In this document: positions 48,303 to 56,787 of the stretch, piece after piece
How positions within the stretch are numbered: position 1 is the stretch's first letter
How the letters are laid out: every line of letters starts with the position of its first letter
From: Acidimicrobiaceae bacterium
Lineage (GTDB): Bacteria; Actinomycetota; Acidimicrobiia; Acidimicrobiales; Poriferisodalaceae
Direction of reading: 5' to 3'
Length of the DNA: 64,000 bases
Assembly: GCA_905182565.1 (NCBI GenBank)
Contig: CAJJCB010000027.1
Coordinates: 124,001-188,000 of the forward strand
Made by a program: the position numbers and the translations under genes
Notes under the pieces: model-generated
The model's input: the letters and a program-made list of their open reading frames with translations, nothing else
Told to the model about the DNA's origin: nothing
Database searches by the model: none

Positions 48303-49199
48303 TTAATTCAGCAGGCTAATTAATACTTCACGTGTAGCTAATTTTTCATCACTGGTTCCAAATTCAGATCCAGTAAATGAGTCGATACCAGTTTTTTCGA
48401 TGGCCTTTATACGTTCAGCTACTTCTGAGGCTGAACCAATAATTGCTAGATCTTCAGGTCCACCTAATCCTTCGCGATCAAGCATTGCTCGATATGAAGG
48501 AAGTTGTCCATAAATAGAGAATTCTCGGGCCGCTCTTTCTCGGGCCGCATCTTTATTGTTTGTAACACAGACAGGAAAGCCTGCAATTATTTGTGGTTTC
48601 TTCCGGCCGGCCTCTTCAGCTGCATCACAAATTGTTGGCACCGTTAATTCGGCTAAGGTTGTCTGCCCTGTCATCCATGTGATGGTGCCGTCAGCCATTT
48701 GTCCTGTCAAGCGTAACATTTGGGGCCCTAAAGCTGCAACAAAGACAGGTGGCGCCTCAGTTTTTGGCGTTGTAATTTCACCGCGCCCTGTAACATTTTC
48801 TCCACTATAAGAAACTTTTTGACTATGTAAAAGTGGCATAAGAATATTCAGATAATCGCGCAGGTGACCAATTGGTTTCTCAAACTTGAGTCCCCACATA
48901 CCTTCGACAACTGGCTTATGAGCGAGGCCAATGCCAAGATTTAACCTACCGCTAATTGCTGACTGTGTAGTCAAAGCCTGTTGCGCCAGCATCATTGGAT
49001 GGCGCGGAAACGTTGGTACCACAGCAGTTCCCATACGGATGTCGGGAACTCGATCCCCGATTGCTGCCATTGCTGTTAGTGCATCCATTCCAAAAATTTG
49101 TGGTGTCCAGTAACTCTTGAACCCTTGCTCCGAGGCTGTTCGGAGGTTTGTCTCGAATTCTGGGATGCTTGATTCAAATCCAAATATTGCTATTTCCAT
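48303..49199 (-). CDS. LLM-class flavin/F420-dependent oxidoreductase
   Basis: 298 aa luciferase-like monooxygenase family protein: MEIAIFGFESSIPEF start, TAMAAIGDRVPDIRMGTAVVPTFPRHPMMLAQQALT, GRLNLGIGLAHKPVVEG, PPVFVAALGPQMLRL, DLAIIGSASEVAERIKAI. In actinobacteria such proteins mostly use coenzyme F420. The substrate is unknown. The gene is convergent with the glycosyltransferase gene. A second family member lies at 50.7 kb. Confidence 0.85.
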   Translation of the reverse strand: MEIAIFGFESSIPEFETNLRTASEQGFKSYWTPQIFGMDALTAMAAIGDRVPDIRMGTAVVPTFPRHPMMLAQQALTTQSAISGRLNLGIGLAHKPVVEGMWGLKFEKPIGHLRDYLNILMPLLHSQKVSYSGENVTGRGEITTPKTEAPPVFVAALGPQMLRLTGQMADGTITWMTGQTTLAELTVPTICDAAEEAGRKKPQIIAGFPVCVTNNKDAARERAAREFSIYGQLPSYRAMLDREGLGGPEDLAIIGSASEVAERIKAIEKTGIDSFTGSEFGTSDEKLATREVLISLLN

Positions 49200-49209
49200 A
49201 TTTAGAACA

Positions 49210-49626
49210 CTAGTCGTCTAATGAGGGTCGTTGCCGTTGTTGTTTCAGTCGACCACGCTGAGTTTTAGAATCAGTTCGTTTTCGTTTAGCAGATCTACTC
49301 GGAGAGCTGCTCTTTCGCGGAATAGCTACTACTAATTCGTTACGAATTTTGATGCTTAATCGGCGTAAAGCATCATCTTTGTTGCGTTTTTGTGAGCGAT
49401 GCTCATCGGCTCGAATAATTATTAGTGTGCCGAAATGTTGAATTAAATTAGCCCGCTGTTCTTCGCTTCCGGCGGCTGAATTAGCTATGTTCCAACGAAC
49501 CTCTGCACGAGTTTGCGAGCGGTTAGCGTGTTGGCCACCAGGGCCACTTGATGTTGAAAAAAACCATTCAAGTTCCCGCTTATCAATTATGAAGCCATCT
49601 GTGATGTGGAGTTTTAAGACTGCCAT
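49210..49626 (-). CDS. arfB: Peptidyl-tRNA hydrolase ArfB (YaeJ), stalled-ribosome rescue
   Basis: Releases peptides from stalled ribosomes without a stop codon. 138 aa with the GGQ motif in TSSGPGGQHANRSQT, a short release-factor domain, and a basic C-terminal tail (KRKRTDSKTQRGRLKQQRQRP) that anchors in the empty mRNA channel. 10 bases upstream of the LLM gene on the same strand. Confidence 0.9.
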   Translation of the reverse strand: MAVLKLHITDGFIIDKRELEWFFSTSSGPGGQHANRSQTRAEVRWNIANSAAGSEEQRANLIQHFGTLIIIRADEHRSQKRNKDDALRRLSIKIRNELVVAIPRKSSSPSRSAKRKRTDSKTQRGRLKQQRQRPSLDD

Positions 49627-49686
49627 AGAAACATCCTGATGTAACTGAAGGGTAAATCTGTCTAATAGAAGGCCTGATGAGTATGG

Positions 49687-50658
49687 TTATAATCTAATTA
49701 AATTGTGTGTTGACATAAGGTGAGAAAAACGTGCTGGATCTATGTTGCCTCCCGAAAGAGTGACCCCGATTTTTTTCCCAGTGCAATCAATTTTGTTAGA
49801 GAGTAAAGCAGCCATGGCACTTGCTCCACTCGGCTCGATTACTAGCTTTTGAAATCTAAATAAATAATCCATCGCTGTTACGATTTCATTGTCTGTCACG
49901 GTCACGATTGAATGAACTAACTCATTCATAATCTCAAAAGTTTTTTCACCAGGTGCAGTCGTTTGCTGACCATCGGCAATTGTGTCTGGCACCTCGATAG
50001 TCACAATTTTTCCTTGTTCAAGTGAAAGCTGAACATCATTACCTGTGGCAGGTTCGACACCGATTATTTGACAGTTAGGAGATAGTTTTCTTTTAGCTAG
50101 AGCTGATCCTGAAATTAATCCTCCCCCTCCAACACAGACCAGAAGAATGTCTAATGGTCCAGCATCTTCGAAAATTTCTTGAGCGCACGTAGATTGTCCG
50201 GCGATCACATTTTCATCATTGAAGGGTGGGATGATAGTCATATTTTTGTCTACTGCTATTTTGGTTGCGATATCTTCTCGTTGAACAAATCGTCGCTCGT
50301 ACGTTATAACTTCAGCACCGTAACTTTCCGTAGCGGATTTTTTAGATGGTGGAGCATCATTAGGCATAACGACAATCGATGGAATGTTAAAAATTTGGGC
50401 AGCTCTTGCAACCGCTTGAGCATGGTTACCTGATGAGTAAGTAACAACTCCTCGAGATCGTTCTGTTGGGTCTAAGCAACTAATGGCGTTATATGCACCA
50501 CGAAATTTGAAAGAGCCAGTTCGCTGAAAATTTTCTGCCTTTAAATAAATTTCTGCTTTCTTTTGTTGATCGAGCAGACGAGAACGCAGTAGCGGTGTTC
50601 GGTAGATAGCACCTCTTAGCCTTTTTGATGCTTCTTCTAGCTTTTGATGTTTAATCAC
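49687..50658 (-). CDS. Threonine/serine ammonia-lyase-like PLP enzyme
   Basis: 323 aa from a GTG start, without the regulatory ACT domain. PLP lysine in GSFKFRGAYNAI, SSGNHAQAVARAA, the glycine-rich phosphate loop CVGGGGLISGSA, and a C-terminal VTLSGGNIDP. Matches threonine dehydratase, threo-3-hydroxyaspartate ammonia-lyase or serine racemase; the length favours the catabolic, non-allosteric types. Exact substrate unproven. Confidence 0.85.
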   Translation of the reverse strand: MIKHQKLEEASKRLRGAIYRTPLLRSRLLDQQKKAEIYLKAENFQRTGSFKFRGAYNAISCLDPTERSRGVVTYSSGNHAQAVARAAQIFNIPSIVVMPNDAPPSKKSATESYGAEVITYERRFVQREDIATKIAVDKNMTIIPPFNDENVIAGQSTCAQEIFEDAGPLDILLVCVGGGGLISGSALAKRKLSPNCQIIGVEPATGNDVQLSLEQGKIVTIEVPDTIADGQQTTAPGEKTFEIMNELVHSIVTVTDNEIVTAMDYLFRFQKLVIEPSGASAMAALLSNKIDCTGKKIGVTLSGGNIDPARFSHLMSTHNLIRL

Positions 50659-50676
50659 GCTTACTTTCTATTTTGT

Positions 50677-51579
50677 CTAAGAAAACGCATCAAAAATTTC
50701 TTGAATCGCATGCATCTGCCCACCGCTGGTACTCGATGGAACCAAAATTGGCGTTTTGCATCCTTGTTCAAACCACTCCTCGACTCCTTCGCGCACTTGG
50801 TTGACTGAGCCATACAGCGTTGCATTGGAGAGCCAGTTATCGGTCATGCAAGTGAACATTCGGTCTTTGTCGCCAGCAGCGATAGCAGCTTCAATACCTT
50901 CCATCTCTTCGACGTATCCCGCTTGTTTCCAGTAGTTGCGATAATTTGGTAAAGATACATAGCCCTGCAAAGTCTTTCTATTTCGTGCTGCGCCAGCTTC
51001 CCGGTCTGGGTCGATAACAGTTGGAATCATGTTTCCGATAAAGAAATCGCTTGACTGAACGTCTGCGGGGATATCTGTCATAGAGTTGTTGAAGTCATTA
51101 CGGCTGGCATTAGCCCAGACTGCACCTGCTCCAATTTCGACGGATAGCTCAACCATTTTTCTTCTCAAGGTTGCTAAGACAATTGGGGGTAGTTCTCCAT
51201 GATTTTTAGCGGCATTGTGCATCGCCTCGACATAGTCGCGAATATCGGCAAGCGGCTTACCTGGTGTGATCCCTAATCGTTGGTGGACTGGTCCGTGAGT
51301 CACACCTATCCCAAGCCTGAAACGGCCGTTGCTTACTTCATGAATAAAAGCAGCTGTCGCAGCTAAATCTTCAGGATTACGGAAATAAATCGGCTGAACT
51401 GAGGTGCCAAAAGTGATTTCATTGGTGACAGAAGCGATTCCTTGGCAAAGAGCAATGCAGTCACCCATTGATGGGCAGTAAATTCCACTAAAACCGCGAC
51501 GTTCTATTTCTGCTGCGATTTCGAGTGTTTGTTGACGGCGGCCAGATACGGCAGCTAATGAGATTGCGGGCATATTCAT
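50677..51579 (-). CDS. LLM-class F420-dependent oxidoreductase
   Basis: 300 aa; MNMPAISLAAVSGRRQQTLEIAAEIERRGFSGIYCP at the start, EITFGTSVQPIYFRNPEDLAATAAFI, GRFRLGIGVTHGPVHQRLG and VYGSVNQVREGVEEW-like end (LYGSVNQVREGVEEWFEQGC). CAGGAG upstream of the ATG. A relative of the gene at 48.3 kb but clearly diverged. Substrate unknown. Confidence 0.85.
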   Translation of the reverse strand: MNMPAISLAAVSGRRQQTLEIAAEIERRGFSGIYCPSMGDCIALCQGIASVTNEITFGTSVQPIYFRNPEDLAATAAFIHEVSNGRFRLGIGVTHGPVHQRLGITPGKPLADIRDYVEAMHNAAKNHGELPPIVLATLRRKMVELSVEIGAGAVWANASRNDFNNSMTDIPADVQSSDFFIGNMIPTVIDPDREAGAARNRKTLQGYVSLPNYRNYWKQAGYVEEMEGIEAAIAAGDKDRMFTCMTDNWLSNATLYGSVNQVREGVEEWFEQGCKTPILVPSSTSGGQMHAIQEIFDAFS

Positions 51580-51693
51580 TGGTATGGGACTCCTGTTAGT
51601 TCCATTTTGGTCTTAATACTAATGATGCCTCTTTTTTTGTCATCGTGCTTAAGTCGTTTTAGTTGTTTTAAGTCGCTACCCTCAGAAGTCGAT

Positions 51694-51767
51694 GGGGCTG
51701 TAGCTCAGTTGGCTAGAGCACCTGCTTTGCAAGCAGGGGGTCGTCGGTTCGATTCCGATCAGCTCCA
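51694..51767 (+). tRNA. tRNA-Ala (anticodon TGC)
   Basis: Cloverleaf with acceptor GGGGCTG paired with CAGCTCC (one G-T), an anticodon arm CCTGC-TTTGCAA-GCAGG giving TGC, and a T-arm TCGG-TTCGATT-CCGA. About 74 nt. A strong terminator follows. Confidence 0.97.
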
Positions 51768-51783
51768 CAAAAATTGAGAATTT

Positions 51784-51822
51784 AAGCTCTGCACTGTAAA
51801 AGTGCAGAGCTTCTCATTTTTT
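51784..51822 (+). terminator. Rho-independent terminator after tRNA-Ala
   Basis: AAGCTCTGCACT (51784-51795) and its exact complement (51801-51812) form a 12-bp stem with a five-base loop, followed by CTCA and a run of six T residues. It sits 17 bases after the tRNA. Confidence 0.92.
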
Positions 51823-51918
51823 GGTCTTAATCGGTCGGCGTAGAAATACAAATAGAAACATTTATTGAGACCTTTTTATTTAAAGATGATCTATTTCAGT
51901 TTTGAAAAATGCGAGAAA

Positions 51919-52953
51919 TTACTTTTTAGGAGGTGGCGGTCTGTTATTAGTTCCGCCTTGAGGTCTTCTAGGCGATTCTGCTGATATTTCTCCATTTAGA
52001 CAACGGCTGATAAACGGGAACGAGTCGGTAATTAAATAAAGGTATTGCCCATTGATTGTCGTTCCATTGCAGCTATCAAGATCGCCTGATAACTGGTTGT
52101 GGACCCAGTCTGAGGTATACGTTCCATCTGGTGTGGTGCCGTCAATGATTATGTCACGACCCCCTCCGGGCCCAAAAAGCAGTGTGCAGTCACTACCGGT
52201 TCGAAAGTCGGAGGATAAAGAATAACCAGACTTGTGAGCACCAGATTTTGAATAGTAAATAAGAAACCCATCAGCAGCGAATCCGATATGCACCAAGTCG
52301 TCAGAGGAAGCATAGGAGTTCACCATTAACTCGGAGATACCGTGATAATGGTATTCGCCGGTTGGTTGAACATGGGCGTTGTTGAAATCCATCCCAAGCT
52401 TATAAGTGTCTTGGAGGCCTTCAAGTCGAAGGACCTCACCTGAATTACATGTTGTTGTTTCGGCGGTACCAGGCGCAAATCTTACACCGTTCACAGCTAC
52501 CCCAGTTGTTCTAACTTCTGTGGGCAAACCGACATATTTGGGGTTGAGACTGTAGGAGTAAGTGACATTTTGTGGAGAGATTGTATTTGGGTTCCCGCTA
52601 TTTGGGAAAGTACCTGTTTTGTGATCAGGAAGAGCATTGCTAATGAGTGTTCGAGTTACGTCATTAACAGTGACTTCTACTGATGTACCAAACTCCTCAT
52701 CCTTGAGACTGTAGGAATTTAAGTAAATGCTGGGTTGTGGTGGTGATGTAGTCGTAGGGGTGTTGGGTGTAGTTGTTTCTGTTGTTTCTGTTGTTTCTGT
52801 TGTTTCTGTTGTTTCTGTTGTGCTGGGTGGTGATGTAGTCGCAGGGGTGTTGGGTGTAGTTGTTTCTGTTGTGCTGGGTGGTGATGTAGTCGCAGAGCCA
52901 CTAGTACAGGCAGTAAGAGCAAAAAAACTAAGTAGAAGTAAAATTCTTTTCAT
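51919..52953 (-). CDS. YHYH-domain lipoprotein with Thr/Glu/Pro repeat linker
   Basis: 344 aa from ATG 52953 (an upstream ATG adds seven residues). The signal peptide MKRILLLLSFFALTAC ends in a lipobox (LTAC), so the mature protein is probably lipid-anchored outside the cell. A Thr/Glu/Pro-rich linker follows, made of repeated TTE and TTTPNTP units, then a folded part containing the YHYH motif in GEYHYHGISELM and a GFAADGFLIYY segment. The C-terminus is Pro-rich. YHYH proteins are of unknown function. Matches the lgt substrate class in this window. Confidence 0.75.
   Translation of the reverse strand: MKRILLLLSFFALTACTSGSATTSPPSTTETTTPNTPATTSPPSTTETTETTETTETTETTTPNTPTTTSPPQPSIYLNSYSLKDEEFGTSVEVTVNDVTRTLISNALPDHKTGTFPNSGNPNTISPQNVTYSYSLNPKYVGLPTEVRTTGVAVNGVRFAPGTAETTTCNSGEVLRLEGLQDTYKLGMDFNNAHVQPTGEYHYHGISELMVNSYASSDDLVHIGFAADGFLIYYSKSGAHKSGYSLSSDFRTGSDCTLLFGPGGGRDIIIDGTTPDGTYTSDWVHNQLSGDLDSCNGTTINGQYLYLITDSFPFISRCLNGEISAESPRRPQGGTNNRPPPPKK
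52731..52893. repeat. Tandem repeats encoding the lipoprotein linker
   Basis: Five exact copies of the 9-base unit GTTGTTTCT (52772-52816) plus a partial sixth. These sit inside a larger repeat of about 60-90 bases (units beginning GGTGGTGATGTAGTCG at about 52739, 52827 and 52878). Such in-frame repeats can change copy number without shifting the reading frame. Confidence 0.85.
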
Positions 52954-52974
52954 GGTGACGTTCGTTTCGGTCAT

Positions 52975-53486
52975 AGGGACTGAATGCTTTGGCGAATTTT
53001 AGTGCGAGTAAATAAGAAGCTTCTAAGAGAAGAGCAAGATCCTGATAGTAGATACACACAAATGTTTGGGTGTTATCAAGTGTCATTAAAATACAAAGCA
53101 GTAGCTAAAGTATTCTCGACATAATCAAGTCCCACCCACATAATATTCTGTTGGAAATGGCACTTTTAAAGAATTCGTATGACATTGAAAGCCGGAGGCG
53201 TTCGGTAGCAACGCAAGGGACTGGTCAGCTAACACATATAGAATTTCTTTTATCCAGGGAAGAGGCTCTTGTTGTTCTTGCAATTGCGAAAGAGGTTGCA
53301 GGAAGGCGAGAAGCCGCATAATTTTTGTGGATACAAAAAATCTAAGATTTTGGACCTTCTCATTCTTGATCATTAGGGATTTAATTGAATTTAAAGACGG
53401 GTCATTATATAGATTTTGACCGTTATAAGAAGTTTTTAAGTTTTATTGGGCTAACTCTAGACTTTTAACTGAACGTTCGTTAAGTT
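52975..53486. other. Region without convincing genes
   Basis: About 510 bases upstream of the YHYH lipoprotein gene. An 82-codon minus-strand frame (53125-53373) exists, but it has no ribosome site and no recognisable pattern, so I do not call it. No tRNA, repeats or hairpins stand out. The lipoprotein promoter probably lies here. Confidence 0.5.
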
Positions 53487-53720
53487 ATGTATATGGTAAC
53501 TGACCTAACATCTGCGGACGCACTCAAAAGCACGGATGGAGTTGCACCGCCGGTCAGTCGCGCTCCCAAGGTAAATTCTTGGTTGAGCCGACTGGCCAAT
53601 ATTTTTGTAGTGAGGATTAGGACCACCCGTGATGATCGAGACGCATCGGTTTTTGTGATGGCTGTCGATCCATTTGGAATGTCGTACGTTAGTGCCGAAT
53701 ACTATGAAGTTGAAAACTAG
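53487..53720 (+). CDS. Hypothetical small protein (77 aa)
   Basis: ATG start without a clear ribosome site. The second half (SRLANIFVVRIRTTRDDRDASVFVMAVDPFGMSYVSAEYYEVEN) has the balanced composition of a folded protein, and no overlap with another gene. No family recognised. It is on the opposite strand to the TauD gene, with a 230-base gap. Confidence 0.35.
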   Translation: MYMVTDLTSADALKSTDGVAPPVSRAPKVNSWLSRLANIFVVRIRTTRDDRDASVFVMAVDPFGMSYVSAEYYEVEN

Positions 53721-53953
53721 CTTCTAGTAATGGAAGGTTCTTGTTGCTAAGGACTTTGAGGCTGTGGCGCATTGTTAATGCTTTTTATATAACTTGTTCG
53801 TAAAGCTAGCTTAGAAAGTTGAAGCTAGATTTATCAATCAGGTTTGGTAGCATAACCAGCACGCTAAAAGTTGTCGACTTTCCTTAGGAGATTCTATCTC
53901 TGCGTAACAAACTGGCATAGAACTATTAGCTGTAAATTCTGGCGACGCAATAT

Positions 53954-54850
53954 TTATTCGGTAAGTGCTAATTCACTTTGTGAACTTCCAGCAATTCTGC
54001 TGTGCCACATGATTCGCCGCTCGTTCATTGGCCAAGGGGTTGCCTGGTGCATTAAGCGACGGTTATCCCAAACCACGGTTTCGCCGGGTTTCCAATTGTG
54101 GTGATAGATACGGGGGTGTTGGCAACTGAAATCAACGAGCTGTTGAAGCAGTTGCTCTGATTCAGCAGGGCTCATTCCAACCACGTCGTAAGCATGGCGA
54201 CCGAGTAAAAGATTCTTTTCACCAGTTTCCGGATGTGTTTTTACCAGCGGCCGAACCGAAACTGGTCCATCGTGAAAACCATAGCCGGCGTAAGTATCTT
54301 CTTCTTGGGCATCGAAGCCGCCCTGATGGGAACCCTTGGTGCCCTCGTGTCCTACTTTTTTTTGAGAGTGGTAGAGAGAATGATGGGCTCGAAGGCTTTC
54401 AATTTTTTGTTGGAGCTGGTTATCGAGCGCGTCATAAGCAGCTCTCATATCGGCAAAGCCGGTTGCTCCACCAGAACTAGGAACTTCTTCGGCGCTAAAA
54501 ACGGCGCCCTTTGCTTGCACCGGCATGTAAGTACTGTCGTGGTGCCAACCCATGTTTCCCTTGAGAACTTGGATTACTTCGTCTGTATCGTTATCTGGCC
54601 TAAGGGTCCCATCCTCCAAAACATTACTAAGTGCCGCTATCTCAAATTCCAGAGCACCGAAACGTTTGGCAAAATTTATTTGATCATTTCGGTTAAGCCA
54701 CTGGTCTGTAAAAATTAATAAACCGTATTGAAGCCATATTTGGTAGAGATCAGCAAAACAGGAATCGCTTATTTCTGAAAGTTTGACGCCGTGTACACGA
54801 GCACCAAAGCTTAAGTCGAGTGGCTCAACAACCAAATTAGATTTTTCCAT
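53954..54850 (-). CDS. TauD/TfdA-family Fe(II)/2-oxoglutarate dioxygenase
   Basis: 298 aa. Facial triad: His103 and Asp105 in MGWHHDSTYMP, and His268 in RLMHQATPW; 2-oxoglutarate-binding Arg near 279 in ERRIMWHSRI. The family oxidises sulfonates, phenoxy acids, carnitine-like compounds and others; the substrate is unknown. Divergent from a CoA transferase gene, about 165 bases apart, which could form a small catabolic unit. Confidence 0.88.
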   Translation of the reverse strand: MEKSNLVVEPLDLSFGARVHGVKLSEISDSCFADLYQIWLQYGLLIFTDQWLNRNDQINFAKRFGALEFEIAALSNVLEDGTLRPDNDTDEVIQVLKGNMGWHHDSTYMPVQAKGAVFSAEEVPSSGGATGFADMRAAYDALDNQLQQKIESLRAHHSLYHSQKKVGHEGTKGSHQGGFDAQEEDTYAGYGFHDGPVSVRPLVKTHPETGEKNLLLGRHAYDVVGMSPAESEQLLQQLVDFSCQHPRIYHHNWKPGETVVWDNRRLMHQATPWPMNERRIMWHSRIAGSSQSELALTE

Positions 54851-55016
54851 CAGTGCCCCTAAGTACTTAACTGAGTCTACGATACTAATATTTTTGAGCT
54901 GTTGGATCGCGTATTCATTCTATGAATGCCTAACGAAAGCTGATGTGAGATAAATACGAGCAATTTATTTGTGGAGAATAAATGACAGAGCCCAAAAAAA
55001 GAGTCATGTTGTAAAT

Positions 55017-56222
55017 ATGAATGACGTTGAAAAAGAACAGCCACCTCTAAAGGGCATCAAGGTTGTTGAGCTCTCCATGTATGTTCAAGGGCCGGTTGCG
55101 GGCCTAGCGTTGGCAAGTCTCGGAGCCAGTGTGATTAAAATTGAACAAGTTGGTCAAGCAGATTACATGAGAAGTTTCCATAGTGCATTTGGAGTTACGT
55201 TTGACGAGAGAGGAAAACAATGGGTCTATTCCTCATTGAATCGAAATAAACGTTCTTTGGTTTTGGACATAGGAACCGAGGAAGGAAAACCTATCTTTCA
55301 AAAGTTGATCCAAGAAGCAGACGTGTTTGTTACAAATTTGCGTCAGGAAGGTTTGATTAGGTACGGGGCCGATTCGAAAACACTTCTAGCGATTAACCCC
55401 CGGCTTGTTTACTGCAGAGGCGGTGGCTTTGCTCTAAAGGGAGAACTGGCAAATGACCCATGCCAGGACACTGTTGGGATGGCATTTGCTGGATTTATGG
55501 ACACAGCTTCTCCAACTGAAACCCCTAACTATCCTCCTGGTTCAATGAGCGATATTTTGACTGGTACCAATATGGCTTCTGCAATATTAGCTGGGTTAGT
55601 GAAACGATCGCTTACTGGCGTTGGCTGTGTCGTTGGCACTTCGCAAACGCAGTCGCTGCTGTGGATGCAGTTACAGGCTGTTGGAGTAGCAGTGAACCTA
55701 GATCAAAAACTTGAACGTTTTGACGCGGATAGCGGGAGCAACCCGCTTTTTGGTGTTTATAAGACTTCCGACGGGTGGATAGCGATAGCAGCGCTTCAAG
55801 CCCATCAATGGCCGCTGATAGCAAAAGCAGTTGGATTAACTGAACTTTTGAACGATGACAGGTTCCAAACCTTTATTGACGTTTTAAATAATCGAGATAG
55901 TTTCAGGCAGATTTTTACACCTCACATGCAAAAAAACACGACTCAGAACTGGTGGCAGGTAATGAGGGAAGTAGGAATTTGGGTCTCACCAGTAAATCAG
56001 TTAGAAGATTTGGCTATGAACCAAAGCATTATAGAGAACGAATATTTAGTTACGTTTGATGATGGATTTATGGGGCCTCCGACTCCATTTGATGTTGATG
56101 GATATGAAGGATCACGAGGCTCTGCTGCTAACTATGGAGAGCATACTGACGAGATATTAGAGGAGCTCGGGTTGACAGAAGACGAGCGTCTAACTCTTAG
56201 AATTTCTGGGGCTATTTGGTAG
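55017..56222 (+). CDS. Class III CoA transferase (CaiB/BaiF family)
   Basis: Moves CoA between carboxylic acids (for example formyl-CoA, carnitine-CoA or succinyl-CoA transferases). The start is placed at the ATG at 55017 (401 aa); a TTG 16 codons upstream extends it. Seen: PLKGIKVVELSMYVQGPVAGLALASLGASVIKIEQ, NRNKRSLVLDIGTEEGK, and CQDTVGMAFAGFMD region where the catalytic Asp is expected, then FGVYKTSDGWIAIAAL and PVNQLEDL. Substrate unknown. Divergent from the TauD-type gene. Confidence 0.9.
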   Translation: MNDVEKEQPPLKGIKVVELSMYVQGPVAGLALASLGASVIKIEQVGQADYMRSFHSAFGVTFDERGKQWVYSSLNRNKRSLVLDIGTEEGKPIFQKLIQEADVFVTNLRQEGLIRYGADSKTLLAINPRLVYCRGGGFALKGELANDPCQDTVGMAFAGFMDTASPTETPNYPPGSMSDILTGTNMASAILAGLVKRSLTGVGCVVGTSQTQSLLWMQLQAVGVAVNLDQKLERFDADSGSNPLFGVYKTSDGWIAIAALQAHQWPLIAKAVGLTELLNDDRFQTFIDVLNNRDSFRQIFTPHMQKNTTQNWWQVMREVGIWVSPVNQLEDLAMNQSIIENEYLVTFDDGFMGPPTPFDVDGYEGSRGSAANYGEHTDEILEELGLTEDERLTLRISGAIW

Positions 56223-56236
56223 CTAGCAGCTATTGA

Positions 56237-56647
56237 TTAAGTAGGTAACAGAGTTATTCCTGCTGCTATAGGATCAAAATTTGACGGCCAAACTGTTTCA
56301 TTATTAGCGATGGCATTAGAAAAATTGTTGTTAATAAACACAGCGCCTGAGAATAGTGCCCCGCGAAGGTTTGCACCGATGAAACTCGAATTAGAAATAT
56401 GTGCCCATCGAAGATCTGAGTTGTTGAGGTTTACACCGTTAAAGTTTGAAGAACTAAGTACTGCACCTGCTAAGACTGTCGATGAAATATCAGCTAATGA
56501 AAAATTAGCGCATGTTAAATCAGCTTCGGACAAGTATGAACCCGATAAATCGGCACCTACAAAATCCCAATGTGAAAGGTCTGAGCCTGCGAAGTTTCTA
56601 CCAGCGAAGTTAAATCCAATTTGCTGTTGCGAGCTGCTGTCTTCCAC
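56237..56647 (-). CDS. Pentapeptide repeat protein
   Basis: 136 aa from a GTG start, mostly pentapeptide repeats of the A(D/N)Lxx type (FAGSDLSHWDFVGADLSGSYLSEADLTCANF and onward, about ten quadruplets), a right-handed beta-helix. Some such proteins mimic DNA and protect gyrase from quinolones; most have no known role. No companion gene is apparent, and the CoA transferase ends 15 bases away on the opposite strand. Confidence 0.85.
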   Translation of the reverse strand: MEDSSSQQQIGFNFAGRNFAGSDLSHWDFVGADLSGSYLSEADLTCANFSLADISSTVLAGAVLSSSNFNGVNLNNSDLRWAHISNSSFIGANLRGALFSGAVFINNNFSNAIANNETVWPSNFDPIAAGITLLPT

Positions 56648-56787
56648 AAATCCTAAGTTACTTATAGAAACTCGTTACTAATAAATCCATTGCATCTATT
56701 TGGGACTCCTGCTCTGTCGTATTAGAGAAATTAGTTCACTACTATCCAGAATTTAAAACAAGGCAGACTAATTTTTTTAAACGTCAG

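Noticed and set aside
52731-52893. Repeats in the YHYH gene as a CRISPR or regulatory array
   Set aside because: Units are 9 bases, directly adjacent and in frame with the protein; no spacers exist.
53125-53373. 82-codon minus-strand frame upstream of the lipoprotein
   Set aside because: No ribosome site, no similarity and composition like noncoding DNA.
54233-54718. 161-codon plus-strand frame antisense to the TauD gene
   Set aside because: Antisense to a gene with intact catalytic residues; no ribosome site or motif.
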